Below are positions 34,334-46,373 of a stretch of 64,000 nucleotides of DNA, piece by piece. The number at the start of each line of letters is the position of its first letter. Positions within the stretch are counted from its first letter, which is position 1. Source of the DNA: Bidens hawaiensis (lineage: Eukaryota; Streptophyta; Magnoliopsida; Asterales; Asteraceae); assembly GCA_021521415.1 (NCBI GenBank), contig JAIQDT010007369.1:1-64000 (forward strand), read 5' to 3'. Both the position numbers and the translations under genes were made by a program. The notes beneath the pieces are model-generated. The model was not told the DNA's origin. It did not search any database and was given only the letters and a program-made list of their open reading frames with translations.

Positions 34334-37300
34334 TGTAACGCCCGTAAATTTTGTTTGTTTAAAATCCGGGGTTTCATCTTCCTAATTTAGAGCCTTGTAA
34401 TACGTTTTAAAAGTCTGTTTATCTATCCTCTTGCTCAAATCATCGCCTCTTATAACTTAACGTGTTAGATTGGTATGTAGCACCCGACATTTTCGTCTAT
34501 CAGTGTGAAGCATTGTACGGTTGGTATATTTTCGGGTTTGATCCGGCATCCTTTGGGAACCCCCTTGTCCTTTTCATAAACCTAACCATTTAACCTTTCA
34601 TCCAAGTTGTCACATTTTGCAAGTTGGAGGGCCATAGTGTAAATATATTATAATCAAAACCCTAACCTTGCTCCTCATTCCCTTAATCCCGATCGCAGGT
34701 AGCAGCAGCAGCTAGGGCTCCCTTTTTTTTTTTTTTTTTGTAGCCAAGTCCAAGCGTAATCATCTAATTCAAGGTTAGTCTAACGTCCATGCAAGTCTTT
34801 TTCACCATTAAACCCTTTGTTGAACATGTTAGGGTTGAGTTTTAATAATAACAGTTTCTGACAGATTCATACTCATTTATTGTTCAGTCTATAACTCAAT
34901 GAAAATTTATTGTTTTTAATCGAATCTTGTTTCTATGATGTTCTACTTTGAGTCTAGTTTCCAGAAAGGTATAATATGTAATTTTTGGACGAGATTCGAA
35001 TGGTTTTTATGATTTTATAAGATCGGGTGTCAAAGCTGATGCGGGTGATGGATTCTGGTCTGTATTCCCGACATCATAACTCTTTTTTGACAATCCAAAT
35101 TGGCTGATTCCACTTCTGAAAGTTCATATTTTGAGTTAAGATTACAACCCAATTGGAATCGTTTAATTTGGTTTGGGAATGATTTTTAAACAAATTAAAC
35201 ACTTTTGCTGCGCACTGAATTAGCTGCACGTACCTTTCTGTGTTGGAGGAATTTTTATGATTTTTGTGTGTATTGGAAAAATATAATAAAAATATTTTTA
35301 AAAACCTTATACATTTATAAAATTCTGGTATAATTTCATAATTTATCCCTATGATTTTCCTATGTAATAAAACACACTTTTGCATGCTAAAATCTGCTCC
35401 TTATTCTCGACATTGATCAATTCTTTTGGTTTAGGACTTAACCGGTGGCTGACCAATTGAGGTCCTTTCGGGGCTGTTTTAATTGAAGTTCTTTCTCTAT
35501 CATCTTCCTAGGTATGTCTTGTATATCATACTTTAGTATCATGAGTTTTGCCATTCGTTAGATTGGTCAATTGTTGATGAAGTGAAAGCTAGGTTCCGGT
35601 TGTCTAGTTTGTCTATTGTTCCGTCTAGCGTGTTGTTTGAGGGAACTAACAACCAATTCAGTTTGTGTAACCTTGGTTTGATATACGGGCAGTGGAAAAA
35701 TGATTTTTGTAAGTATTGGGGCTGAATTGGTTGTCGGTTACTCAAACGGGTCGATACAACGCGAATCCGCGTTTATTTGATAGTTGGTGCGTTGTGTTTG
35801 CGAGTTACTGACCCATTCAACTCATGTAGCGTCGTGTGGACTTATTGGCTGTGAATTTATCTAATTGGGTCCACACGGGGCTAAGTTGGATGTTATGTGC
35901 CTAAACAACTCTTAAACGCGCATATTAGTCTCACCGAGTGCTTCCGGGGTAATTTGGGAATTCTTTATACCCGGGAGTATCTACGGGTCATGTCGGTAAA
36001 TGTAAGGCCCCGGGGGCTGTTATGATTGAGTTTGATGAGGTCAAGGCTTTAGGTAACTCGAACCATGTTAGAACGTCGCGTAGGATAAACGAGTCTTTTC
36101 TGTGTCGTTACTAATGATTGTATGTAAACCGACAGGCGTTTGAATTGTGGGGATACTTAAGGGTTCTCTAGCTCGTGGTGAATTCGTGCCTTGTGTCAGG
36201 TGAGTTCATGATGCCCTTTTACTCTTTTTACGTTTTGGGCTAGCATACACACCCTATTACAAATTTTACCCGATTTTAATCGCTTAAACTATTTGGATGG
36301 TATTACATGGTCTTATTCGTGATTGTGCATTTTGAAAGCTATGTTTGAATTATTTTCTATGTCGTAGGATATTTTAGACTCGTTTATGGTCATATATTCC
36401 TTAAGGTTACATACATTATTTATGGTCTAGGCTCGAGGATACTATTAGGCCAAGTATTAATTTCTAGATCATCCATTATTAATGGATTGAATGTGATGAT
36501 ATGGTTTGGTTGAATGCTTGAAATTGATGTTGGTAAGTGTGTATGTGGATGTGTATGTGTGGGTAAACTATAACCGGGTCAAATATATTGCCTGGGGAAG
36601 ACCCGGGGTGAGGAGACCTGTGTTGCATGTTTATGTCCTGGCGGGTCAAATATATTACTTGGGGATGACCCGGGGTGAGGAGGCCCGCCATCCTGCTAAA
36701 CCGTGGTCGGGTCAAATATATTACTTGGGGAAGACCCGGGGTGAGGAGGCCCGTATCACGTGTTTAGGTATGTTAAACCGTGACCGAGTCAAATATATTA
36801 CTCGAGGATGACTCGGGGTGAGGAGGCTCGTGTTGCGTGACTTTTGTATTATTAAACTGTGACCGAGTCAAATATATTATTTGGGGATGACCCGGGGTGA
36901 GGAGGCTCGTGTTGCATGATTTTGTTGGTTTTTGTTAAACTGCGGCCGGGTCAAATATATTGCTTGGGGATGACCCGGGGTGAGGAGGCTCGTATTGCAT
37001 GATTTTGTTGGTTTTTGTTAAACTGCAGCCGGGTCAAATATATTACTCGGGGAAGACCCGGGGTGAGGAGACACGTGTTGTGTGTTTGATCAAGAAAAGA
37101 TGTTTAATGTTTTATTTACTTATGATTTGATCAAGAAGAGTTATTTATTATTTTTTTTACCTATGACTTGACCAAGGAAAGTTATATAACTAATTACTTA
37201 TGATTTTCTCATACATTTTATACTTATGGAGTTAAATTGTTTATTGGATGTTACTTATGGAAAACTTGAATTCACTCAGCTCAAGCTGACTTTGTATGTA

Positions 37301-37660
37301 TGTTAGATTGATTTTTAGGTTGAGGATTGGAGATTACCGCTTGGACAATACTCGGACGGTTGAAGGCATTTCTAGTTGGGGACTTCCAACAAGATAATTA
37401 TTTTATTTTATAGTTTTGGAAATTTCAAATACTTAATGTTTTCTACTAATTCCGCTATCTAATAACTCTGAAACGATTTTAATAAACTAAACTTGTTTTT
37501 GACTTTAATGTTTGTGACTAAATTTGTGACGCTTATGAAATTCCGCTGTTCATTTACTCTGAACTTGTTTTTAATTAAACGAACTTGCTTGGTTTAAAAT
37601 TTTCAAGAATTTTTGAATGTGATTACCAACTGTAGGATTCCCGGGATTCGGGGTCTTACA
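34334..37660 (+). mobile_element. Second solo LTR, 3.3 kb, inside the Helitron
   Basis: Borders TGTAACGCCCG...GGGTCTTACA and a perfect 5-bp duplication CTATA (34329-34333 and 37661-37665). There is no coding capacity and no paired LTR inside. Its end resembles the minus-strand end of the 29141-32347 element (CGGG...TTCGGGG.CTTACA), so both may belong to related Ty3 families. It inserted at the edge of the (TA)n-associated MITE. Confidence 0.7.
36570..37080. repeat. Seven-copy minisatellite in the LTR (64-83 bp)
   Basis: The core GGGTCAAATATATTACTTGG, followed by GACCCGGGGTGAGGAGGC, recurs near 36577, 36643, 36708, 36785, 36863, 36946 and 37029. The unit length drifts from about 65 to 83 bp because of a variable TTTGTTGG linker. 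Confidence 0.85.
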
Positions 37661-39689
37661 CTATATATATATATGTGTGTGTGTGTGTGTAACATCATAT
37701 AAATTTAATGAAATGTAAAAGTCGTGTTCATATATAAATAATAATTTTACTAATTGAACTAATTAATTTAGAAATAATTATAAAAATTAAAATCAAATCG
37801 GTTAATTTGAAAACTTCAAAAAATTATGGGAAGATTTTGAAATGGGTTTAAAATTATGGAGAGTATTAAAAACTTTAAAAGTTTGTTGAAAGATTGGTCA
37901 ACTTTCGAATTTGAAATGAGTTTAAATATGCTATAAATATTGAGCATAAATTAAAGGTATTATAAAAAAACTGAGATATATAAATTTACATTTTCTTATT
38001 AAAAAAAATTGGGGCATTTACATATTTCCCCTTCCTAAACTTTGAAATTACATATTTCCCCAAACCGTGCTTAAAGAGCATTGCACATTGTGCATTAAAA
38101 ACTTGTATTTTGAGAAAATATATAATTTCAAAAGTTTAGGAAGGGGAAATATATAAAAATCCCAAAAAAAATTAGTTAAACATTTTAGTCAGATACTTAG
38201 ATATATTAAATCAAATGTTATGGTTCAATTTTATGAATAATAAAAAAATATCAAAACAATAAACTTGTGTTCTAATATTTTTACTAAATAATATAGAGAT
38301 AATTGTAAAAGTTAAAGCCAAATCACAAATATTAAAATCAAATCGGTTTTAATTTTACTAATTAATTCTACTAATTTGACTAATTAATTTAGAAATAATT
38401 ATAAAAATTAAAATCAAATCGGTTAATTTGAAAACTTCAAAATATTATGGAAAGATTTTGAAATGTGTTTAAAATTATGAAGAGCATTAAAACCTTTTGT
38501 TGTTCAAATATAAAATTATGGAGAGTATTATGGAGAGTGTTAAAATTATGAAGAGTATTATGGAGAGTACTAAAACATTTAATTGGTCAAATTAAAATCA
38601 AATCGGTTAATTTGTTACTGACATTAATTTTGACATTTATACCTAATTAAAAATTGGTCAAATATAAAATATGGAAATTTTGTTGAGATTGGTTAAATAA
38701 ACGTAAAACGTTTTATTTTGATACTTAGCCATTAAACATTGTCAAATCTTTCCATAAACAATTGTATTATATCATTTTTTAGAATTCAAAATTCAAAAAA
38801 AAAAAAACTTTCCATGTTTTTGGAAATTCACTAAGTAAACAATATACTGTTAGTTTTTTTTTTAACAAAATTATTTTCAAGACTTTCAATATAAGATTCA
38901 CACATGCTAACACAAAAAAAATATAGATTATTTATATAAAAATGAATTAATTTACATGAATTGTGTGACCTCGATAAAATAATAAATAATCGTAAATTAA
39001 TAACTAAAATACATTCGCAATGACCAAAACAAACACAATCAACCTATTTTTAATCAAATGCTCCATCCATGCAATTAGCCAATCTAGCAAGTTGGGCCGC
39101 CAGAAACTGAAATTATTAAAGATCAATAATATTAAATATACAGAATTATTAAAAAGCAATTTAGTAAAAATTATCAAAGGATGTAACCGGAATAATTAAC
39201 AGAATAATTCCGATAACGAAATACATCAATCATATTTTCGTATATCTCAAACACTTCAACATATCCATTGACTCTTGGAGTTTGATGTAGAACCTATATA
39301 GTTTATAGGAAAATCAGATTAAAATAAAAAATAATACAAACAATAAAGTAAAAAGAAAATGAAATGGCAATGCAAGTAACGAATAATATATGAGAATTGA
39401 TCATTACCGTAGAATAAATACTTACCGGAATGTTATGTACCGCTAATATATCGAAGAGACGAACGTAAGAAATGAAAACGAATACATCTTGACGGCTAAT
39501 GTATCGAAGAGAGAGAGAGAGAGAGAAATAAAAATGAATTTGAGTGGTTGTAATGTTAAGGTTTATATAGTATGTATTTGGCATGAATAAGAAAGGTAAT
39601 ATGTGACATGGCATCTAGTTGGCATCTAGGTGGACATCTAGAATGATGCCATGTGGACAAAACGGTTTTGCTTCAATAGATTAGTTAGA

Positions 39690-40650
39690 TTCTTTCCGAC
39701 ATAGGTTGTATTAATTGTGCTTCTGTAGAAGTAGAAGCTGGTTCTATAATTCTTAGAGTATGTCCAGAAAAGCTATGTCTGGGTCTAGATTCTAGAATTT
39801 GTTTATTTCAAGCTATATTAATTACCCAATTTTCATGTAATTGTGAGGGTTTAGTAAATTTACTTTCCTCAACTGTTCCTATATCTGAGAATATATCTTC
39901 GATTGTTATACTCTCTTTTTCTTTATACTCTATAGAATGAGTATTGTTGGTTATAGCATACGATATTAAATAATTAATCGTAAATACTTTATTTCCTGGT
40001 TCCATAAGATCAGTTCTTTCACATTGATGTATGAAACTAAGAGTTTTATCGAAATCTTTTGAATCTCGATGTAAAGCAAATTTAGGATATACGATAAACA
40101 TAAATTTACCATATGCTAAATTTCCTTGTACTGCCCCTAAGAGAGCATCTTGTCTGTTAATGATTCTATTATCAACAACAGCCATTTTAATAGGAAAATT
40201 AATTCGATCTCCGAATTGTGTTTTTAGTAAGATTTTTACTGCTCCTATATGCACCATGTTAATTGATTTTCTTAATTCGGGTTTAATAGTCAAAATTCTT
40301 TTTGCTATTTCTCCTCCTGTTAAGAGTGGCTAAAGTACTTTTCTCGATGTATCCTTTATGTCTACTGAAAATTCTTCAGTATTAAAGCAGTAAAGGATTT
40401 TATTTTTTCTTAAAAAAGCCTTTGAAACTAGGCTTTGTAAACTATTTGGTTGATTAAAAACCTGTCTATTATCAAGCTTGAACTTAAGCTTGCTTATTTT
40501 TGTTAATTGGTTAGAATTAATCATGTAATCAGACTGAAAACCTCTTTCGTTTTCACTAAAGTTGATAACTTCGGTATTTTGTTGGTATGATTTTTCAGAA
40601 TCATCTTCAATTAGAAAATTTTTATTTTCTATTTTTCCTGAGCACAAGGC
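39690..40650 (-). pseudogene. EPRV A movement protein (30K superfamily), main part
   Basis: The central block (40293-39808) has the family's signature (VDNRIINRQDALLGAVQGN and YPKFAL), as in caulimovirus movement proteins that form plasmodesmal tubules. The N-terminal part (40647-40330) is open but no ATG begins it; the first codon of that stretch is TTG. A stop separates the two at about 40330, and a TGA at about 39808 precedes 115 more in-frame bases up to the Helitron. So two nonsense codons and one insertion break it. It directly follows the primer-binding site. Confidence 0.9.
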
Positions 40651-40713
40651 TTAGTGTTTAATCTATCACTAAGCACAAGGCTCTAACATTAATTTTTAAA
40701 AATTTAAGCACAA

Positions 40714-40726
40714 GGCTCTGATACCA
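40714..40726 (-). promoter_or_regulatory. Caulimovirid tRNA-iMet primer-binding site at the EPRV end
   Basis: On the minus strand TGGTATCAGAGCC, complementary to the 3' end of initiator tRNA-Met, which primes minus-strand synthesis and defines position 1 of caulimovirid maps. Adjacent viral DNA holds three copies of AGCCTTGTGCT (40641, 40671 and 40706 regions). Recognisable viral sequence stops here; the next bases are PMD. Confidence 0.85.
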
Positions 40727-41110
40727 GAATGGCAAGCCGGTTATTGACCTTCATTTGAAAATGTTGGACAGGGATCATCAAACATTGAATTAGGTACCCA
40801 GTCAAATGTTAACAATAATTGGATATCCTCATTATTTGACTACACTCCTTCTAGTAATACGATTCCTGTGATGTACGCAAACCAGCCGGGACCTTTATAG
40901 AATTACGTTTATACTGGTCCTAGTGTACAACAACCGCGTTACCAACATTTAACTCCGGTTCAAATGAGCTTGGACCTACATTTAAGTCAACCCGAAGGCT
41001 CCAGTCCAACAATTGATAATGAACCGAAGATGCAAAACCAAGACATATACAACCAACAAGACATCCAAGACCAGTTGGTTGTCCGCTATCCACATAGGCA
41101 TTAAATATAT
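40727..41110 (+). pseudogene. PMD C-terminal tail, second copy
   Basis: The inverted counterpart of 3146-3530. It has the same QPRYQHLTPVQM block and RYPHRH end, with a stop near the start (after QAGY) and a frameshift near 41030. Everything upstream in the PMD gene is missing because the EPRV junction falls here. Confidence 0.8.
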
Positions 41111-41140
41111 ACTTAGAATGTAACTTTTTAGTTCCGTACC

Positions 41141-43332
41141 TGTCACACCCTGATCCAGGGCCTGGGTGCATCACCCGTTAGTTGGTATCCGGTTTTGAAA
41201 ATATATCAGAGTTGCGGGTTTGTTTTAGCGGAAGTCTTAAAAATATAATATTCATTTATAAAATGTCGAGTTTAGAATACCCATTGAATATTGTATAATA
41301 AAATATCAGCGAAAGTCTTTTCAGACAAAATATTATTATATTTGAAAACTTGGGATTTAAATACCCGTTTGATAATTTAAATATCTGTCTTTTTAAAAAT
41401 ATAAATCTAAATAAAATATCTGAGCCATCAGATCACCTCTAATGACTATGTCTCCAATCTTCTATCAGTCTTGCCTGTCAGTTCTATTCTTTTATAGTTC
41501 CCTGAAATGTGAGGGGAAAATACGTTAGCATACAGCCGGTGAATGACGCTGACTCAAATACCATTGTGAATATCAATAATAATACTTTTGTGGTAATACT
41601 CATTAGGCACCCAACTCAATTGGGTTAAAATTACCCTAAGTAATTGTACAATTAATCATATACACAATATCATTTCTTTGAACAGTCCCGTAGACTTCCA
41701 GAGGCATGTTTGATGATATGCATGGCCTCAGGGAAACTCCGAGTCACCATGTATTTATGGATCCGGACACATATATACTCTTAATCTAAGTATGCCCGTT
41801 TCTTATTATTGCAACACAAAGTTTTAAGGATTCGTAAATCCTATGTAAACAGTTCAGACTCTAAAAGAGTTGTAAAAGTTTGGGGCGTATTCACCTTTTA
41901 TGATTGTAATCAGTTTTTGACACCGATTCTTGTATATTGATCAGTTTGGTTAATGACCCCTGTCTGTAAATCAGTTTCTGTTACTGATTCTTGTTTCCGT
42001 TTTCAGCTTTCAGATTGATTGATTGACTATTATCTCGGACCTATAGTACGAGAATAACATATGTATAAATGCCTAGATTAACAATCTAGCTTCAGACCCC
42101 GTCTGTTTTGTACAGTTGTAACCTTGACAATTTATTTGTTTATATAAAACATGTGGACCTTTAGTCCTTTTGTTTGTTTATCAGGTTTCTTCTTCAAGAA
42201 GAAACATTTATATCATGTTTCTTCTTCAAGAAGAAGCATTACTTTAACTATAACCTGTGTGAATGAATAGTATGTTTCTTAATCATTAAGAAATACTATT
42301 TTAACTATTCCCTTTTGCATGTAAATGATTACGTTTCTTAATCATGAAGAAACAATAATTAACTATAGGTTTGCTTATGAGAAGCTATATTATACTTAAC
42401 AGTGATCAAGGTTCAGGCTATACCCCCTACTCTGGTCTAAGCTATTATAATAATAATAAAATAATAACTTAATCAAAACCCCTACCTCTCACAGGTATAT
42501 AGAGTTAAATGCCTATGACTGATCGAGCGGCATTGCTAATCTATATTGCGTACTACAGCTTAAACCGTCAAAGCTTCGGATCTTGGCACATTCCACGAGA
42601 CCAGAACGCAAACCGAGGCTAAGTATGTGTAAAAGTGTGTGAGTTGTGAATGTCGTGACCTCTCCTTTTATAGCTGAATTTGGGTACCATCGCGTAGTGC
42701 GATGGTCCCTTCCTCTAGGGCATCGCGTAGCGCGATGTCAGGCGGTTGACGCATGGCTGCTAACTCAGCCCTAGCGCCTGCCATGTGTCCCCCCGTTGTG
42801 ACACATGTTGCTGCGTCATCATAAACCTTCACGTAGCGCGATGGTCTTGAGCTTGGGCTCATCGCGTAGCGCGATGGGTTCTAGAATTCAGATTTTTATT
42901 TTTAGTCCCTCGTCTTTGATAATTTGCCACTTGATCATACTTCCATTTTCCAAAAATACTAAATCGGTCCTTATGCGGCTCGCGGCGATGCGAGCGTGCG
43001 AAGTGCAAAGTGCGCCATCAAAAAGCCACATTACGCCCCTCGCCCGAGTCCGTGTCCGAGTCTGAGTCGGGTGCTTCGCACCCTCCGCTAGGACTATGGA
43101 GAGTGGTTAGCCACATTAAAACATTTCTATGGAAACTTACTTCCTTAAAAAGAGCTTCCCAGTCTTTTCTGGTTTCCATGTAGGATGGAATTTTCTCATT
43201 TTCTTAACATGAGATGTTTTCTTTTTCTTATTTTATTTTTCCCATGAATTATCTTGAGAATATTTAATCCTTCAACTTTCAAAGTTGACAACTTTAACAC
43301 TAAATAAATATGGGTTTTTCCTATATGTTACG
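41141..43332 (-). repeat. 3' LTR of the gag-only element
   Basis: 2192 bp. On the minus strand it should begin TGTAACAT but reads CGTAACAT, while the 5' LTR keeps TG; it ends GGGTGTGACA. Four copies or variants of the dyad CATCGCGTAGCGCGATG lie at 42688-42704, 42721-42737, about 42829 and 42860-42876. Confidence 0.9.
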
Positions 43333-43345
43333 CCCTCCCCACCTT
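43333..43345 (-). other. Polypurine tract
   Basis: AAGGTGGGGAGGG on the minus strand directly before the 3' LTR, the expected plus-strand primer. The 1.1 kb between it and gag (43346-44474) has no coding signal; short CAGCAGACTCRTGG repeats lie at about 43978-44080. Confidence 0.75.
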
Positions 43346-44474
43346 AAGATGAATCTCGTCCTCTAGATTCGCGATGTTCATACTTACTGATTCATGATCA
43401 AATTCTATCTGATCTAATCTTTGAGTTTAACTGTCAATGCAAAATAATTTGAAATTTTCAGATCTGTTTGCTAACTTTACATCTTGCTTGATGTAATCAG
43501 TCAATAGCTTAGAATATTATAAGTAATTGTAAATTGCTAAACACAGTAGCCAGTTGTGTTTAATATTTACCTTACCTTGTGTTTTCTAAACATTTACCAA
43601 TGTTAGCTCTTGGATTCGATCTGTCGAATCAATTCAATCTCTTGATCCCGATTATTCATTTCCTTATCCTCGAACAGTACCTTTGTACTTTTATTTAATC
43701 ATATCTGATATGCAATACAATTATATTTCTTTGAAAATTTTCAAGCTCCTTTTCTTTGACTTTTTGATCAATCCCTGTTGATATTCCATTAGCAGTATTT
43801 ATGAAATGCCATACGATCGAGTAGAAATATCTTTCGACATTTAATTTATCGTCTCTCGGTAATATTCAGAATCTTTTTCCTTAGTGTTCTATTAGCTTAT
43901 ATTTGTAATGGGCTGGCATAAATATCTAGATGTTGTTTCTTGATTAATAAGTCTATTTCAGTTCAGTAATCTCGTGGCAGCAGACTCGTGGTTTGATCAG
44001 CAGATTTTTATTTTAGTTCAGCAGACTCATGGTCTGATCAGCAGAATTTAAGTCTGATTCAGTTCAGCAGAATCTTAGGTTTGACCAAACCTTAATAGAG
44101 TTTATAATTGTTTTATGAATAAATATTTTACCTATGATGTTTAATATGGCACGCCTTGGCCTAATAGAAATAGTCCATTCAACTAGATGAATCTGTCAGA
44201 TGATTTTGTCAGCTTAAATTCAGACACTCAATTGTTTTTCTCAAAGATAATGAGCGTTCATGTGTATTGACATGATTTATATTCTAACATTTTATTGTAA
44301 CTTCAGGGGATTAAAAACCCTTTCTCAGTTTACAAAATCTCTCGTTTCAAAACGAGTTACAGCAAATGTATAAAAGTTAACTAATCTATCTGACATTCTT
44401 TTAATATCATCTGTTCTTTTCTTGATTGTTGTTAGATATTTCTGATTTTCTTTTGACATTAGTGTCAGTCTTGA

Positions 44475-45558
44475 TTAGCTTTTCTTTTCGGGCAATTTGT
44501 TTTGAAATGACCCGTTTTCCCACATATAAAAACATACTCCTTGTTTCTTCCTGCATTCTTGCATTGTGTGTTCGTTTCTATTGCAGTATGCACACTTATC
44601 TGTGCATTCATGTCGATATTTCCCAGAATGTTTTCTTCCACAAGTTTTACAAGTAGATTTTGAAATATTTCCTTCTTTTTCTTTCTTCTCGGAATCTTTC
44701 GGTTTCTTAATTTCTTTTTCTTCTTTCTTTTCTTCCTCTTGGTTTCTTATCATATTATTGATTAAATATCCGGCTACTTCTATGGCCGACTCAATTGTTT
44801 GCGGCATATTAGCTCTTACCAAGTCTCTTATTTTTCTTGGTAATCCATATATATAACGTGTTATCTTATTATATTCCAGAGTAACCACATGTGGAACCAG
44901 TCAGCAATATTCAAGGAATTTAGTATTATATTCCCTGAGATTTGTTCCAATAACCTTGTGATTCCATAGCTTGGTTTGAATCCGATCCGTCTCATGGAAA
45001 GGACAGTATTTCTTTATAACGAGATTTTTGAATTCTTCCCAACTTAGATTATACATTGTTTCTCGTCCCTTATTCGAAATTAGAGTATTCCACCATTCAA
45101 GAGCTTCTCCCTTAAACATTTGAGAAGAATATTGGATAGCTTCTTCGTTTGTACATTTGCTAATGTAGACAATTGCTTCTTGTTCTAACCATCTTAAAGC
45201 GGCTATAGCATCCTTGTCTCCATAAAATTCCTTAGATTTGTAAGCTTGAAAAAGTTTTTAAATTGCATCCTTTTTGTATCTTTAACTTCTTTCAAGGTTT
45301 GTCCATTGAGTTATTGTCAGATGCAGAGCTATCATAAGCTTCTTCTTTTCTTGAATGAACAGATTTACTTTTATTTTCCTTATCAGATTTTGGTTGGCTT
45401 TGATTGATAGAATTATGATTGATTGCTTCTTGTATCATTTTCTAGATTTCATCTTTATATTGGGCAGGAAGTTTCTTGTTTTCATTATTAACATTCTCTC
45501 CGCTTCCAACTTTATTGGAAGGATTGTTCTGAAAGTTGGCACTTTCTTCTCTTGACAT
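44475..45558 (-). pseudogene. Ty3-type gag of the LTR retrotransposon
   Basis: Starts at the ATG at 45558. A hydrophilic N-terminus, then shifts near 45310-45120, then the retrotransposon gag domain with MFKGEALEWWNTL (45119-44901), then a second open piece (44888-44475) ending in a zinc-knuckle-like Cys/His cluster (CAYCNRNEHTMQEC). The N-terminal part and gag core are in different frames with stops between. Gag forms the virus-like particle. Confidence 0.8.
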
Positions 45559-45692
45559 ACTATAATAAAATTTTAAAGATAATTTCAATACTTGAAGAAC
45601 TCAGAACATATCCTTTATTTATTATATTGTAGTTTTACAAAATGCACAACATTATAACTACACTTGTTACAACTTCTACAGTTCTTTATTAT

Positions 45693-46253
45693 TTATTTCT
45701 TCCAGCAGATAATCAATTTCATGATTTTACTGTCTTTCTTGGTATTCTTAGTTGTTTCCTTTTCTTTTCCTTTTTCTTTTTCTTTTTCCTTCTCTTCTTT
45801 CATTTCTATTTCGTTGAGCATTGCTTCAGCTATTCTTGTAACATCAACTTCATAACATGTTGAGTCATCTCTGATGTACAGTCCTTCATAATCTGTGCTC
45901 CGGCATTCATTTTGAGGATGGGCAAAGTAAAGATCCTGGTTTATCGGGTACTTGAAATATTCCTGCCCCTGAGGATTTTCTTCCCGATTGGTCATTATTC
46001 CTTTTCCCTTTGACTTTATTGATTTATGGGATCTACTTGATCCACTTGATCCTATTCCTTGCACATCTTGTCTTCGAATGATATGGGCTAGTTGGATGTT
46101 GGAATCGAAGGAATCTGAATTTTCCTCCATTGAGGTCTGATTTGAGTCTTCACTACTAGATATAGGAATTGGGAGTAAGGCTGTCCCTATACACCCTTTT
46201 CCTTTTCCTAACGGAGGTCGAAATGATCCTTGGATGGATTGACGATCAGACAT
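45693..46253 (-). CDS. Unidentified 186-residue ORF upstream of gag
   Basis: An intact frame from the ATG at 46253, rich in Ser, Lys and Glu, with an EKEKEKEKGKEKE tail that may be low-complexity expansion. It lies between the primer-binding site and gag. I do not recognise a domain. It may be a leader ORF or part of a longer gag N-terminus. Confidence 0.45.
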   Translation of the reverse strand: MSDRQSIQGSFRPPLGKGKGCIGTALLPIPISSSEDSNQTSMEENSDSFDSNIQLAHIIRRQDVQGIGSSGSSRSHKSIKSKGKGIMTNREENPQGQEYFKYPINQDLYFAHPQNECRSTDYEGLYIRDDSTCYEVDVTRIAEAMLNEIEMKEEKEKEKEKGKEKETTKNTKKDSKIMKLIICWKK

Positions 46254-46373
46254 CTGTACGATGTTAGATTGGAAATAGGATCGCGTTCTTATCTTATCCG
46301 TAACAGTTTATAATTCAGTGATTGTATTTAGATACTTTCAATTAAGTACCTATTTTGTTTGAATCAGTACCCG

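Larger units (their letters stand above)
33892..39689 (-). mobile_element. Non-autonomous Helitron in the movement-protein gene
   Basis: On the minus strand it starts TCTAACTAATC at 39689 and ends CTAG at 33892. A 17-nt hairpin, CCCGTGTGTAACACGGG, lies about 7 bp before that end. The flanks are A (39690) and T (33891), the A|T target typical of Helitrons, with no duplication. The host frame continues across the site. The span of 5.8 kb includes a nested MITE and a 3.3-kb LTR, so the Helitron itself is about 2.1 kb and has no Rep/helicase gene. The 37666-39689 part is AT-rich with no gene I can identify. Confidence 0.75.

Noticed and set aside
39303..39614. 103-residue frame on the minus strand
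   Set aside because: Phe/Ile/Ser-rich translation of AT-rich and GA-repeat DNA within the Helitron; no domain.
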